Assembly: GCF_014203225.1 (NCBI RefSeq)
Contig: NZ_JACHIO010000016.1
Span: forward strand, 95,041-159,040
Source of the DNA: Granulicella mallensis
GTDB taxonomy: Bacteria; Acidobacteriota; Terriglobia; Terriglobales; Acidobacteriaceae
DNA: 64,000 nt
Direction of reading: 5' to 3'
Part shown: positions 44,362 through 53,203 of the stretch, piece by piece
How positions within the stretch are numbered: position 1 is the first letter of the stretch
How the letters are laid out: the number at the start of each line of letters is the position of its first letter
Position numbers and translations under genes: made by a program
The notes under the pieces: model-generated
Told to the model about the DNA's origin: nothing
The model's input: only the letters and a program-made list of their open reading frames with translations
Databases searched by the model: none

Positions 44362-44470
44362 GTCCAGTCTCTACATAACTCTCTCAGCAGCAGGAGATGC
44401 CATCGTGCCGGCTGAACAGCCACGCACGCATGGCGACGGCGAATTTGACCCTTTCGACGTTACCCATACC

Positions 44471-44620
44471 GTGTCATCTCGACCGGAGCATGACGGTTTT
44501 ATGTCATGCGGAGTGGAGAGACCTGCAGTTTGCTCTCGCTGGCAATATCGCTCGTACGAGCAAACTGCAGGTCTCTCCACTCCGGCGGCAAAGAGCGCCG
44601 CCTCCGGTCGAGATGACAAT
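44471..44620. repeat. Palindromic repeat family I
   Basis: A long stem: perfect 27-base arms at 44509-44535 and 44558-44584 (around GGAGAGACCTGCAGTTTGCT) nest in outer arms TGTCATCTCGACCGGAG and CTCCGGTCGAGATGACA. It fills most of the 320-base gap 44362-44681; no gene is supported there. Confidence 0.85.
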
Positions 44621-44674
44621 TTTGCAGGGAGTTCGAAAGATGAATTCACTACATCACGGGAACTGCTTAAAATA

Positions 44675-44702
44675 GGACCGCCTACGGCGCAGTAGGCGGT
44701 CC
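44675..44702 (-). terminator. Terminator overlapping the monooxygenase stop codon
   Basis: A 10-bp stem GGACCGCCTA / TAGGCGGTCC with an 8-base loop, read on the minus strand, includes the last codons and the stop of the 44682 gene, then TATTTTAAG. Transcription termination is thus built into the coding end. Confidence 0.8.
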
Positions 44703-46160
44703 GAACCACTTCGTTAGTACGTCCGCAAGCCCCACCTGCGCTCCCTCTCCCACCCAGGCCACATAACCGTCGGGCCGGATCAAAACGGCCGCTGGAGCCG
44801 CCACTGCCCCCATCGCCGGAAGCTCCCACGAGCCCGCGTGTTTGGCATCGACCACCTGAACGCGATCCTCCCATGAGGTGAGGTCGAAGCCGCCGAGCTC
44901 GCCAAGGTTGAGCAGCACCGGTCGAGCCTCGTGCAGCAGGGTGAAGACCCGCAGCGGGCCGTCGGCGGTCACGAGGTCGAGATCGGGCATGCGGCGTCCG
45001 AGCAGCGGGTGACCCTCGCCGAGGTCATAATGAATTCCCAGGCCGGACATCTCCGCGACGACTCGTCTGCGCGACTCGTCCGTGCCGAGGAGTTCGGAAA
45101 CGATGGTCCCCAGGGCCTTGGTAGGTTCGTCCGAACGGCGCAGCGCGCTCTGTGCCATCGTGTTGAGTAATACGCGGGCAGCAACCGGATGGCGCTCTGC
45201 GTTATAGGTATCGAGGAACTCTTCCGGCGATGTCCGCTTGACCACCTGGGCCAGCTTCCATCCCAGATTCACCGCATCCTGCACGCCGATGTTGAGGCCC
45301 TGTCCTCCCATCGGAGGATGCACATGTGCGGCGTCACCCGCCAGAAGCACCCGCCGGTCGCGATAGGTCGCCGCCTGCCGTGTCATGTCGGTGAACCGGG
45401 AGATCGAAACAGGACTATGAATTCCATAGTCGGTCCCGTAGACGGCGATGAGCGCCTCGCTGACGTCGCGCAGGGTGGGTTCGCCGTCGAGCCGCAGCTG
45501 CGGCTCAACCAGCACGACCCGGACCGACCCGCCCTCGCCTTTGCCGATCGCATGGGTGCCGACCGCATCCTCATGAAACCCCCACTTGGGCTCCGCAGCC
45601 ATCCTGGCTTCGGCGAGCAGCCAGCTCGTCGTCGGGTCCCCCCCGGGGAACTCAATGCCGGCTGCCTTGCGAATCAGGCTGCGGCCGCCATCACATCCAA
45701 CGAGATACTCCGCCCGGAGCGACTGACCGTCGGAGAGCGCGACATCGACGCCGGTATCGTCCTGCGCGAAACCCGTCACCTCACGTTCGCGATAGATCGG
45801 CACCGCCAGTTCGCCGACCCACTCGGCCAGGAGGCGCTCGGTATGGTTCTGCCACAGCCCGAGAACGTAGTTGTGCCGGGTAGGAAAGTCGGTGATGTCC
45901 AGGGAGATATGGAAGCGCACACAGGGATGTCTCTGTCCCTGCGAGACGAACCGATCGGCAATTCCGCGCTGGTCGAGGAGCTCAAGGGTGCGCGCATGCA
46001 GACCGGCCGCCCGCGAGCCAACGAGGTCCTGGCTCGCGCGCCGCTCGACAATGGCGACGTCCACTCCCGCCAACGCCAACTCGCCCGCCAACATCAGCCC
46101 CGTCGGACCGCCCCCGGCGATCACCACTGCATGTTCATGCTTCGTCAAAAACGCATTCAT
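44682..46160 (-). CDS. FAD-dependent aromatic monooxygenase (Rox/RdmE-like)
   Basis: A 492-residue group A flavoprotein monooxygenase. The Rossmann motif GGGPTGLMLAGELALAG is at about 16-32, DG-type YLVGCDGGRSLIRKA at about 155-170, and the second FAD motif LLAGDAAHVHPPMGGQGLN at about 270-290. A C-terminal thioredoxin-like domain (about 390-492) ends VLIRPDGYVAWVGEG. These enzymes hydroxylate phenols, polyketides or rifamycins with NAD(P)H and O2. Without a neighbouring pathway the substrate is unknown. The start has GGGAGG upstream. A terminator overlaps the stop. Confidence 0.9.
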   Translation of the reverse strand: MNAFLTKHEHAVVIAGGGPTGLMLAGELALAGVDVAIVERRASQDLVGSRAAGLHARTLELLDQRGIADRFVSQGQRHPCVRFHISLDITDFPTRHNYVLGLWQNHTERLLAEWVGELAVPIYREREVTGFAQDDTGVDVALSDGQSLRAEYLVGCDGGRSLIRKAAGIEFPGGDPTTSWLLAEARMAAEPKWGFHEDAVGTHAIGKGEGGSVRVVLVEPQLRLDGEPTLRDVSEALIAVYGTDYGIHSPVSISRFTDMTRQAATYRDRRVLLAGDAAHVHPPMGGQGLNIGVQDAVNLGWKLAQVVKRTSPEEFLDTYNAERHPVAARVLLNTMAQSALRRSDEPTKALGTIVSELLGTDESRRRVVAEMSGLGIHYDLGEGHPLLGRRMPDLDLVTADGPLRVFTLLHEARPVLLNLGELGGFDLTSWEDRVQVVDAKHAGSWELPAMGAVAAPAAVLIRPDGYVAWVGEGAQVGLADVLTKWFGPPTAP

Positions 46161-46299
46161 GTCGTTCCTCCCATTCCAGAAGGTTCCGACTCTACGTCAT
46201 GATCCGGGCCTTGCCGCAAGCCCCCCGGTGGGCTATATCTTAATAATGGGGAGAAGAAATACTCTCATTGCTCGTCCTCTTGGCGGATAAGAGCTTGCC

Positions 46300-46824
46300 C
46301 TAGCTCACGACACTCCCCACATCTCCTCCCAGCACCCGTTCATAGATCGCTGCCGTAGCCTCATCGAAACAGCAGAACTCGACGCGCTCCACCCCACACT
46401 CATCCGCCAGGTCGCGACACACCCGCACGGCAATCTCCGCAGCCGGCTCTTTGGGATAGCCATAGATCCCGGTCGAGATCGCCGGAAACGCCATCGTCTT
46501 TACCCCTTTCTCACGGGCCAGTTCCAGGCAACGCCGGTAGCAGCTCGCCAGCTTCTCCGGTTCTTCGCGCGCTCCCCCGTTCCAAACCGGCCCCACCGCA
46601 TGAAAGATCCAGCGCGCGGGCAGCCGAAACCCCGGCGTCGCCTTGGCATCCCCGGTCTTGCACCCGTGCAGCTTTCGGCAGGCCTCTACAAGCTCCGGCC
46701 CGGCAGCACGGTGGATCGCCCCGTCCACGCCACCCCCTCCGAGCAGCGAACTGTTGGCAGCATTGACGATAGCGTCCACCTGAAGCCTGGTAATGTCGCC
46801 CCGCACTACTTTCAACTCCGCCAT
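46300..46824 (-). CDS. Macro-domain O-acetyl-ADP-ribose deacetylase-like protein
   Basis: A 174-residue macro domain of the MacroD/YmdB type. It has [37 protein letters not shown] (the ADP-ribose-binding Gly-rich loop) and [18 protein letters not shown] (the second conserved loop). Members hydrolyse O-acetyl-ADP-ribose or remove mono-ADP-ribose from acidic residues. The ATG at 46824 follows AAGGGAG; a TTG at 46842 would add six residues. It is transcribed alone. Confidence 0.92.
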   Translation of the reverse strand: MAELKVVRGDITRLQVDAIVNAANSSLLGGGGVDGAIHRAAGPELVEACRKLHGCKTGDAKATPGFRLPARWIFHAVGPVWNGGAREEPEKLASCYRRCLELAREKGVKTMAFPAISTGIYGYPKEPAAEIAVRVCRDLADECGVERVEFCCFDEATAAIYERVLGGDVGSVVS

Positions 46825-47011
46825 CGAATCTCCCTTGCGCAATGCCTCTCAGATGCATCAGAATACCCAGCGCGACCGCTCCCGACTTCCGGCTGCACAC
46901 CTATTTCGCTGCCGAAACTTAACCTAGCTTTCATTTTTGGGCCCAATCTGAGGTCTAGGCTGGAATCAACCAGCATCTATCTTCGATTGAACTCCGCAAG
47001 GCGAACCCATT

Positions 47012-48640
47012 ATGGCAACTCCAGTATCTGACCCATCTGTTCTCGCCGCCACCTCCCAGCAAGGCTCCCTGCTCGACAGCAAGCTCGCGCACTCTTCCCC
47101 TGGAAAATGGGGCGCGATTGCCTTCGGCATCATGCTGCTCATCGGCCTGATCTACATCGGGACCCATCTGAGCGCGGACCTCTCCGTCGTCCACTCTGCC
47201 TCGGTGTTCCCTTTCATCCTGCTGGGCATCGCGCTCTTCATCGCGCTGGGCTTCGAGTTCGTAAACGGCTTCCACGACACCGCGAACGCCGTCGCCACCT
47301 GCATCTATACGCACTCGCTTGAGCCTCATATCGCCGTGGTCTACTCCGGCATCATGAACTTCATCGGCGTGCTTCTGAGCTCCGGCACCGTGGCCTACGC
47401 CATCGTCACCCTGCTCCCCGTCGAACTGATCCTGAGGGTCAGCAGGGGTTCGGGTTTCGCGATGGTCTTTGCCCTCCTGGTTGCCGCCATCCTCTGGAAC
47501 CTCGCTACCTGGTGGAGAGGCCTGCCCGCCTCCAGCTCGCACACCATGATCGGCTCGGTCATCGGCGTCGGCGTCGCCAACCAGCTCATTCATGGCCGGT
47601 CGGGCCTCAGCGGCGTGGATATGGATCAGGTCATCAAGGTCTTCAAGGCTCTCCTGATCTCGCCCCTGGTGGGCTTCGGCATGGCCGCCCTGCTCTTCTT
47701 CTTCTTCAAGCTGGTCGCTCGTGACCCACGCCTCTACAAAGCTCCCGAAGGCACTGCGCCGCCACCGTTCTACATTCGCGCGCTGCTCGTCCTTACCTGC
47801 GGTGGCGTCAGCTACTTCCACGGATCGAACGACGGACAGAAGGGCATGGGCCTCATCATGCTCATCCTCGTCGGTACCGTCCCCACGGCCTACGCGCTCA
47901 ACCACACCGTCGGCCGGAGCGAGGTTCAGACCTTCGCCGCCGTCTCCACTCAGGTAGCCGGAGCGCTGCACAACTATGTAGATCCGACCGCGACCGTCGG
48001 CGACACGGGAGCTGAGCTCGAGCGCTTCGTCTCCGACCACAAGTACCAGCCACAGACCATGCTCGCCCTCGAGCAGATGGTCACCGACATCCGCAACGAG
48101 GCCACCAACTACGGCTCGCTGGGCAACGTCCCCGCCGGGATGCAGGCCAACGTCCGTAACCAGATGTACCTCACCAGCGCGGCTATCACCCTCCTGCCCA
48201 AGTTCGGTCCCAAGCTCTCGGATAACGACACCAAGGTCATCACCAACTACAAGGCCTTCCTCGACAAGTCGACCAAGTTCATCCCCACCTGGGTGAAGGT
48301 CGCAGTCGCCCTGGCTCTGGGTATGGGCACCATGATCGGCTGGAAGCGCATCGTCGTCACCGTCGGCGAGAAGATCGGCAAGACGCACCTGACCTACGCC
48401 CAGGGCGCCTCTGCCGAGATCACCGCGATGATCACCATCTGGCTTGCCGATACCTACGGTGCCCCGGTAAGTACAACCCACGTGCTTAGCTCCGGTATCG
48501 CCGGAACGATGGCCTCCAGCGGCAGCGGCCTGCAGATGTCGACAGTCCGTGACATCGCCCTGGCGTGGGTCTTCACCCTCCCCGCAGCGGCACTGCTCTC
48601 CGGTTGCCTGTTCTTCGTCTTCAACAAGATCGCCGGTTAG
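47012..48640 (+). CDS. pitA: PiT-family inorganic phosphate transporter
   Basis: A 542-residue permease with the two PiT repeat signatures: FVNGFHDTANAVATCIYTH in the N-terminal half and YFHGSNDGQKGMGLIMLILV in the second. The second half also shows ADTYGAPVSTTHVLSSGIAG. About ten membrane helices are split by a central hydrophilic insertion (about 290-400), which is longer than in E. coli PitA. It imports phosphate with protons (or metal-phosphate). The ATG has a weak purine-rich site upstream. A terminator follows. Confidence 0.92.
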   Translation: MATPVSDPSVLAATSQQGSLLDSKLAHSSPGKWGAIAFGIMLLIGLIYIGTHLSADLSVVHSASVFPFILLGIALFIALGFEFVNGFHDTANAVATCIYTHSLEPHIAVVYSGIMNFIGVLLSSGTVAYAIVTLLPVELILRVSRGSGFAMVFALLVAAILWNLATWWRGLPASSSHTMIGSVIGVGVANQLIHGRSGLSGVDMDQVIKVFKALLISPLVGFGMAALLFFFFKLVARDPRLYKAPEGTAPPPFYIRALLVLTCGGVSYFHGSNDGQKGMGLIMLILVGTVPTAYALNHTVGRSEVQTFAAVSTQVAGALHNYVDPTATVGDTGAELERFVSDHKYQPQTMLALEQMVTDIRNEATNYGSLGNVPAGMQANVRNQMYLTSAAITLLPKFGPKLSDNDTKVITNYKAFLDKSTKFIPTWVKVAVALALGMGTMIGWKRIVVTVGEKIGKTHLTYAQGASAEITAMITIWLADTYGAPVSTTHVLSSGIAGTMASSGSGLQMSTVRDIALAWVFTLPAAALLSGCLFFVFNKIAG

Positions 48641-48652
48641 TTCTCCCTTATG

Positions 48653-48689
48653 AACAGATCACGGCAGCTTCGGCTGCCGTCATCTGTTT
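48653..48689 (+). terminator. Terminator of the phosphate transporter gene
   Basis: A stem of about 15 pairs with a TTCG loop (AACAGAT-C-ACGGCAGC / GCTGCCGT-C-ATCTGTTT) begins 12 bases after the stop. Confidence 0.85.
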
Positions 48690-48847
48690 AAGCAGCATCT
48701 CAGTTGTAAGTACGGAGAGTGCCGCAACGACTCTGCCGATGCGCGCGGACCAGGCTGGATGTGCGGCGGCGATTGCGCAATCAAACGCCTACCCCAACCC
48801 AACGCGATACTATTGCGGATGATGCAAGCAGTAACTTCGGAGGTTGG

Positions 48848-49501
48848 ATGACGACGCAGTACGACTATGGCCGGCGCGGACCGGGAATGTTCTCTGGCCT
48901 GGTATTGGCACTCGTACTCGGTGCGGTGGTGCTTGGAATGTTCGTCCACCACGCACGTCAGGGCTTCCCCGGCAAGCTGGCGTCGATGATCACCGGCAGA
49001 CCGCTGAATGTGGTCTCCGCGCCCATGGTGATCGAGAAAGTGCAGCGGCTGAGCCGCCTGGAGAGCGTCGTCTACTCGCTGGACACCGTGGTTGAAGGCG
49101 ATAAATCAAGTCCGGTCCTCCCCGACGCGCTCGCCGGAGACCGCATCCTGATGATCGTGCATGGGCAGACGATCGCCGGCGTCGATATGGGCCAGATGAA
49201 GCCCGAGGACGTGCAGATTACCGAAGGCGCAGGCGACCGTTCGATCAAGCTCACCCTGCCGCCCTCGCAGGTCTTTCTTACCACCATCGACAACGCGCAT
49301 ACACGCGTCTACGCACGCGACACAGGCCTGTTCGTCGCAGCCGATCCCAATCTCGAAAGCCAGACACGGGCCAAGGCACAGCAGCAGTTGCAGACAGCCG
49401 CCCTCTCCGACGGCATCCTCGACGCCGCGTCGAAAAACGCGCGGTCCACGGTAACAGCCATGCTCGAAGGCCTCGGCTTCGAGCACGTCGAGGTGAAGTA
49501 G
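48848..49501 (+). CDS. DUF4230-domain protein, membrane-anchored
   Basis: A 217-residue protein with one N-terminal membrane helix (SGLVLALVLGAVVLGMFV) and a periplasmic DUF4230 domain (VIEKVQRLSRLESVVYSL, ILMIVHGQTIAGVDMG). The same domain occurs in many phyla and no biochemical role is known. The ATG at 48848 follows GGAGGTTGG; an upstream frame from 48719 has no ribosome site. It is on the same strand as the acyltransferase gene, 143 bases before it, with a 21-base tandem repeat between. Confidence 0.8.
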   Translation: MTTQYDYGRRGPGMFSGLVLALVLGAVVLGMFVHHARQGFPGKLASMITGRPLNVVSAPMVIEKVQRLSRLESVVYSLDTVVEGDKSSPVLPDALAGDRILMIVHGQTIAGVDMGQMKPEDVQITEGAGDRSIKLTLPPSQVFLTTIDNAHTRVYARDTGLFVAADPNLESQTRAKAQQQLQTAALSDGILDAASKNARSTVTAMLEGLGFEHVEVK

Positions 49502-49535
49502 CGCGTGAGAATCTCCAAGTCAGCGGCGCGAGTAT

Positions 49536-49619
49536 TCGAAACCGCGACGCAAGCCCTCGAAACCGCGACGCAAGCCCTCGAAACCGTGCCGCGAGCCCTC
49601 GAAACTTTGCCTGGCGCAA
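49536..49619. repeat. Tandem repeat of a 21-base unit, about four copies
   Basis: Copies start at 49536, 49557, 49578 and 49599 and read TCGAAACCGCGACGCAAGCC plus one base; the last copy is diverged. The unit length is a multiple of three, but no convincing gene crosses it. Confidence 0.85.
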
Positions 49620-49644
49620 GAGCGTATCACCCACATCCTGCGGG

Positions 49645-50901
49645 ATGCATTGCATGACACAGTTAGCCTCGGCCCCGACCGCTTCCATCGCTTTTCCACC
49701 CGCTCCGACCTCGACAGGAGAAGCAGCCGCAACTCTGCAACCCACTCCCGTACGCAGCGAACGCAAGCCACCCCTGCCCGCGCTTACAGGTCTCCGCACG
49801 CTGCTGGCCCTGACCATTCTGCTCTTCCACTTCACGCCGGCGGGACTGCGCTGGGAGGCCCATCCCTGGCTGTCGCTGTATCCGCTGATCGATATCGGCT
49901 ACGTCTTCGTCAGCTTTTTCTTTTTGATCTCGGGGTTCATCCTCTCCTACAACTACGCGGACCGGCCCACGCCGCTGAACCCTCTCGACTTCTGGATGGC
50001 GCGTTTTTCGCGGCTCTATCCGGTCTACGTGCTGACGCTCATCGTCTCCATCCCGATGCTCATCGCGGAGTGGCACGTCCGCTCGCACACGCAGTTCTAC
50101 GAAGGCGTCGTGCTGACGCCGCTGCTGCTGCAGGGCTGCTTCCCCCGGCTGGCCACGTTCTGGAATACCGTCACCTGGACCCTCTCCTGCGAGGTGATGC
50201 TGTACCTCGCCTTTCCCTGGCTGATGCGGCTGCGCTGGCCGCGGAGCTGGGGCAAGCTCCTGGTGATGCTCGCCATTCTGTGGGTGATCGGAATGATTCC
50301 GCACTCCATCTACGTGCTGCACGACCCCGATCAGCTCGGCCATATGGCCGACCGCTACAGCGACGGCTTCTGGATCAACACCCTGAAGTACACGCCACTG
50401 CCCTATGTCTGCACCTTCCTCGCGGGGCTGACGCTGGGACGCCTGCACGAGGCGGCAAAACTCGGCGTTCGCGGACGCATGATCGTCGGCCTGTGCGGCT
50501 TCGCGGCAGCCTGGTTTGTGACCTATCATCTGGCGACGCGGCTGCCCTACATCATGATCCACGGCGGCCTGCTGACCCCGATCTTCGGAGCCATCATCCT
50601 CGGGCTCTCCGGCCCCAGCCCCCTGGCCCGTGTGTTCTCCATTCGACCCCTGGTAGCCATCGGCACTTCGACCTACTGCCTCTACCTGCTGCACTTCAAC
50701 GTGTTCATCCTGCTCCACCAGAACCATGTGCCGGAGCGATTGCATGTAGCGAGATTCGATCCGTGGATCTCTTATGTGTTCGTCGTACTTCTGGCCATGT
50801 CGGTGAGAAAGTTTGTAGAGCACCCGGCACAATTGGCGATCGGAGCCTGGTGGAAGCAAAAACGGGCAGCACAAAAAGAGAGCGCGGCAGCAACGGTCTA
50901 A
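49645..50901 (+). CDS. Acyltransferase 3 (OafA/YrhL-like) membrane protein
   Basis: A 418-residue protein with about ten membrane helices, typical of acyltransferase family 3. The N-terminal region has the catalytic-type His in LTILLFHFTPAGLRWE, followed by FVSFFFLISGFILSYNY and ARFSRLYPVYVLTL. The last helices hold RPLVAIGTSTYCLYLLHFNVF. Such enzymes O-acylate sugars of polysaccharides, lipopolysaccharide or glycolipids. The start could be ATG 49645 or 49654; no strong ribosome site distinguishes them. Confidence 0.88.
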   Translation: MHCMTQLASAPTASIAFPPAPTSTGEAAATLQPTPVRSERKPPLPALTGLRTLLALTILLFHFTPAGLRWEAHPWLSLYPLIDIGYVFVSFFFLISGFILSYNYADRPTPLNPLDFWMARFSRLYPVYVLTLIVSIPMLIAEWHVRSHTQFYEGVVLTPLLLQGCFPRLATFWNTVTWTLSCEVMLYLAFPWLMRLRWPRSWGKLLVMLAILWVIGMIPHSIYVLHDPDQLGHMADRYSDGFWINTLKYTPLPYVCTFLAGLTLGRLHEAAKLGVRGRMIVGLCGFAAAWFVTYHLATRLPYIMIHGGLLTPIFGAIILGLSGPSPLARVFSIRPLVAIGTSTYCLYLLHFNVFILLHQNHVPERLHVARFDPWISYVFVVLLAMSVRKFVEHPAQLAIGAWWKQKRAAQKESAAATV

Positions 50902-50924
50902 AGTGAAGCCAAACAGCAAACAGG

Positions 50925-51066
50925 CTGTTGAGGCACAGATCGGCATGGCTTCAGCCATGCCGCAAGTCCAGCGTCGAAGACGCGTACCTCGCTGCCGCAG
51001 GCCGGAGTGGAGCCCGAAGGGCGCAACGACTGAATTGCTTTCTTTGGTCGGGGCGAAACAAGCCAT
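50925..51066. repeat. Palindromic repeat family F, copy 3 (half, inverted)
   Basis: This is the reverse complement of the right half of the repeats at 57976 and 63603. It includes the hairpin GGCATGGCTTCAGCCATGCC at 50942-50961 and GCAACGACTGAATTGCTTTC. It abuts the nucleoside-hydrolase-like gene (51078). Confidence 0.8.
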
Positions 51067-51077
51067 AAAATGCACGT

Positions 51078-52109
51078 ATGCGCGTTTGGATTGCCCTGTG
51101 TTTCCTTCTGCTCTTCCGCACGCCGGTCTCGGCGCAGCAGCGGCTTATCTATGACGACGATTGCTCGCAGGACGTCGATTGCGTAGCCACGCTGCCCATT
51201 CTGCACGCGCTCGCCGACCGCGGCGAGATCAAAATCCTCGCCATGGTCGCCAATTCGGCCAACCCTCTTTCGGCACCTACGCTCAAACTCTTCGCCAACT
51301 ACGCTGGCCATCCGCAGATGCCCTTCGGTGCGAACCAGAGCCGCGATCCCTCCAACGCACTATGCAGGAAGAACGCCTGTAACGAGAGCCAATGGACGGA
51401 GAAACTCGTCGTACGCTTTGATCCCGGCGACACGCGCAGTCACTATCCTGATTGCGTCGAGGTCTATCGCAGCACTCTGTCAAAACAACCACCACACAGC
51501 GTAGCCATCGTAGCGACGGGATTCGCGACATGCCTCAATCGCCTTTTAGCCAGCCCCGCCGATGCTGTCAGTCCGCTGAGCGGAGCAGAATTAATCAAAC
51601 AGAAGGTAAAGCTGCTCTCGGTTATGGGAGGCAAGTATCCAGCGGGAACCGAGTGGAACTTCGAATGCGACGCCCCCGGCTTCCACGCACTCTTCGCGCA
51701 GTGGACTCGCCAGCACGGCTATCCGCCGGTCTACCTGAACGGCTTCGCAAACGGCCTCTACATTCTGGCCGGAGCGCCGGCCAAGGCGTCGCCCGCGGTC
51801 AATCCCACACGCTATGGACTGCAGCTTGCCAAGACCGATCAGCGTCCCATGTGGGACATGCTCTCCGCCTTGTTCGCGGCGCGAGGCCTGGCTTATCAGG
51901 GGACAACCTACTTCACGCAGAGCGCGCCGGGAACAGTGACGGTCGATGCCACCACAGGCGCGGACAGATGGTCCACCGCCGTCGACTCCGGCCACTACGT
52001 GCTGACCAACGCCGCCTCGAACGAGACGTTCTCCGCGCTCTTCGACGGCTATGCTCACACGACAGGCTTTCTCGCAAAAGAGCCCGCAACTACCAGCACG
52101 AAAAAGTAA
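51078..52109 (+). CDS. Exported nucleoside-hydrolase-like protein
   Basis: A 343-residue secreted protein (signal peptide ending TPVSAQ). The N-terminal IYDDDCSQDVDCVATLPIL holds the Asp cluster that in inosine/uridine-preferring nucleoside hydrolases binds the catalytic calcium (usual form DTDPGIDDALA). KLLSVMGGKYPAGTEWNFEC is the family's second signature, where an Asn contacts the ribose. The pattern differs from standard ones (Cys in the Asp loop), so substrate choice may have shifted. It would cleave N-glycosidic bonds in nucleosides outside the cytoplasm. It follows half of repeat F with no clear ribosome site. Confidence 0.8.
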   Translation: MRVWIALCFLLLFRTPVSAQQRLIYDDDCSQDVDCVATLPILHALADRGEIKILAMVANSANPLSAPTLKLFANYAGHPQMPFGANQSRDPSNALCRKNACNESQWTEKLVVRFDPGDTRSHYPDCVEVYRSTLSKQPPHSVAIVATGFATCLNRLLASPADAVSPLSGAELIKQKVKLLSVMGGKYPAGTEWNFECDAPGFHALFAQWTRQHGYPPVYLNGFANGLYILAGAPAKASPAVNPTRYGLQLAKTDQRPMWDMLSALFAARGLAYQGTTYFTQSAPGTVTVDATTGADRWSTAVDSGHYVLTNAASNETFSALFDGYAHTTGFLAKEPATTSTKK

Positions 52110-52178
52110 AGATAGAGCGGGATCAGGGCTTACGCAAAATTCGCAGCGAGCGGTACGGCCCTTGGCCTGCTGTTTCCG

Positions 52179-52883
52179 CTACGCGGTCACCAGCGAGCCC
52201 AGCTTTTCGCCCTTCACCACGCGGGCGATGTTGCCCTTCTCGCGCATGCTGAAGATGATCATCGGCAGGTTATTGTCCTTGCACAGCGACACCGCGGTCG
52301 TATCCATGACCTTGAGGCCCAGCTTGAGGATGTCCATGTAGGTAATCTGCTCGAACTTGACGGCATCAGCGTCTATCTTGGGGTCGGCGGTATAGATGCC
52401 ATCGACGCTGGTGGCCTTGAGCAGGACCTCGGCGCCGATCTCCATCGCGCGCAGGCTGGCTGCGGTATCGGTGGAGAAGTACGGGTTGCCGGTGCCCGCG
52501 GCAAAGATGATGACGCGCCCCTTTTCGAGGTGCCGAATCGCGCGGCGGCGGATGTAAGGCTCGGCGACCTGGTGCATCGCAATAGCCGACATCACCCGGC
52601 AGAAGAGGCCCGTCTTCTCAATGGCGTCCTGCAAGGCGATGGCATTGATGACGGTGGAGAGCATGCCCATATGATCGGCGGCGACACGATCCATGTGGAC
52701 GGCCTGTTCGGCGACGCCGCGAAAGAAGTTGCCGCCGCCGACGACAATCGCGATCTCACAGCCACTGCGGGCGACCTCGGCGATCTCATTCGCGATTGCG
52801 CTTACAAAGACAGCGTCGACGCCAAAACCACGGCCGGCGGCCAGGGCTTCTCCGGATAGCTTGAGGAGGATTCTCTTATACAT
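52179..52883 (-). CDS. pyrH: Uridylate (UMP) kinase
   Basis: A 234-residue bacterial UMP kinase of the amino-acid-kinase fold. It begins [19 protein letters not shown] and has [29 protein letters not shown] (UMP and GTP sites), [27 protein letters not shown] sequence ([20 protein letters not shown]) and [15 protein letters not shown]. It makes UDP from UMP. The gene is not next to rpsB-tsf-frr as it often is; the gap on the 5' side carries repeat C. Confidence 0.95.
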   Translation of the reverse strand: MYKRILLKLSGEALAAGRGFGVDAVFVSAIANEIAEVARSGCEIAIVVGGGNFFRGVAEQAVHMDRVAADHMGMLSTVINAIALQDAIEKTGLFCRVMSAIAMHQVAEPYIRRRAIRHLEKGRVIIFAAGTGNPYFSTDTAASLRAMEIGAEVLLKATSVDGIYTADPKIDADAVKFEQITYMDILKLGLKVMDTTAVSLCKDNNLPMIIFSMREKGNIARVVKGEKLGSLVTA

Positions 52884-52955
52884 TCTGTTACAAAGTGTAC
52901 TAGGTGGCGGGTAGCCAGCCAGTGCTGGGGAGTCGTAAAAAAGAACGGGAATGTT

Positions 52956-53132
52956 GCGAATTGCGCAAAGCGCGTTCCGTGACGCTTCAGCGTCGCGGAG
53001 ACGGAGGGAGCCGTAGCCTTCAGGCTACGGAATAAGGGCCAGGCAAGAATTGGGCTTTAGCCCCGGGCCGTTTGATCGCGACTGAAAGAAGGCCTGGGTC
53101 TAAAGGCCACATCTCTCCTAAGCCCCTATTTC
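52956..53132. repeat. Palindromic repeat family C, copy 3
   Basis: It contains GCGCAAAGCGCGTTCCGTGA, GCGTCGCGGAGACGGAGGGA, a GTAGCCTTCAGGCTAC hairpin, TTTAGCCCCGGGCC and a shortened right half (GGCCTGGGTCTAAAGGCC). With flanking unexplained bases it fills the gap 52884-53203. Confidence 0.8.
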
Positions 53133-53203
53133 AGGCCGGGAAGATGATAGCCCCGTAAGACTATCGTTTGTCCTATATCCCATTCTTGCCTCATGCCCTT
53201 AGA

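Noticed and set aside
46955..48481. Open frame of 508 codons on the minus strand
   Set aside because: It is antisense to the PiT transporter gene, with Gly/Asp/His-rich low-complexity content and no recognisable domain.
49520..49771. Minus-strand frame with a heptapeptide repeat (FEGLRRG-like)
   Set aside because: The heptad only reflects the 21-base DNA tandem repeat. The frame overlaps the acyltransferase start and has no ribosome site.
49663..51075. Open frame of 470 codons on the minus strand
   Set aside because: It covers the acyltransferase gene antisense and part of repeat F, with no domain.
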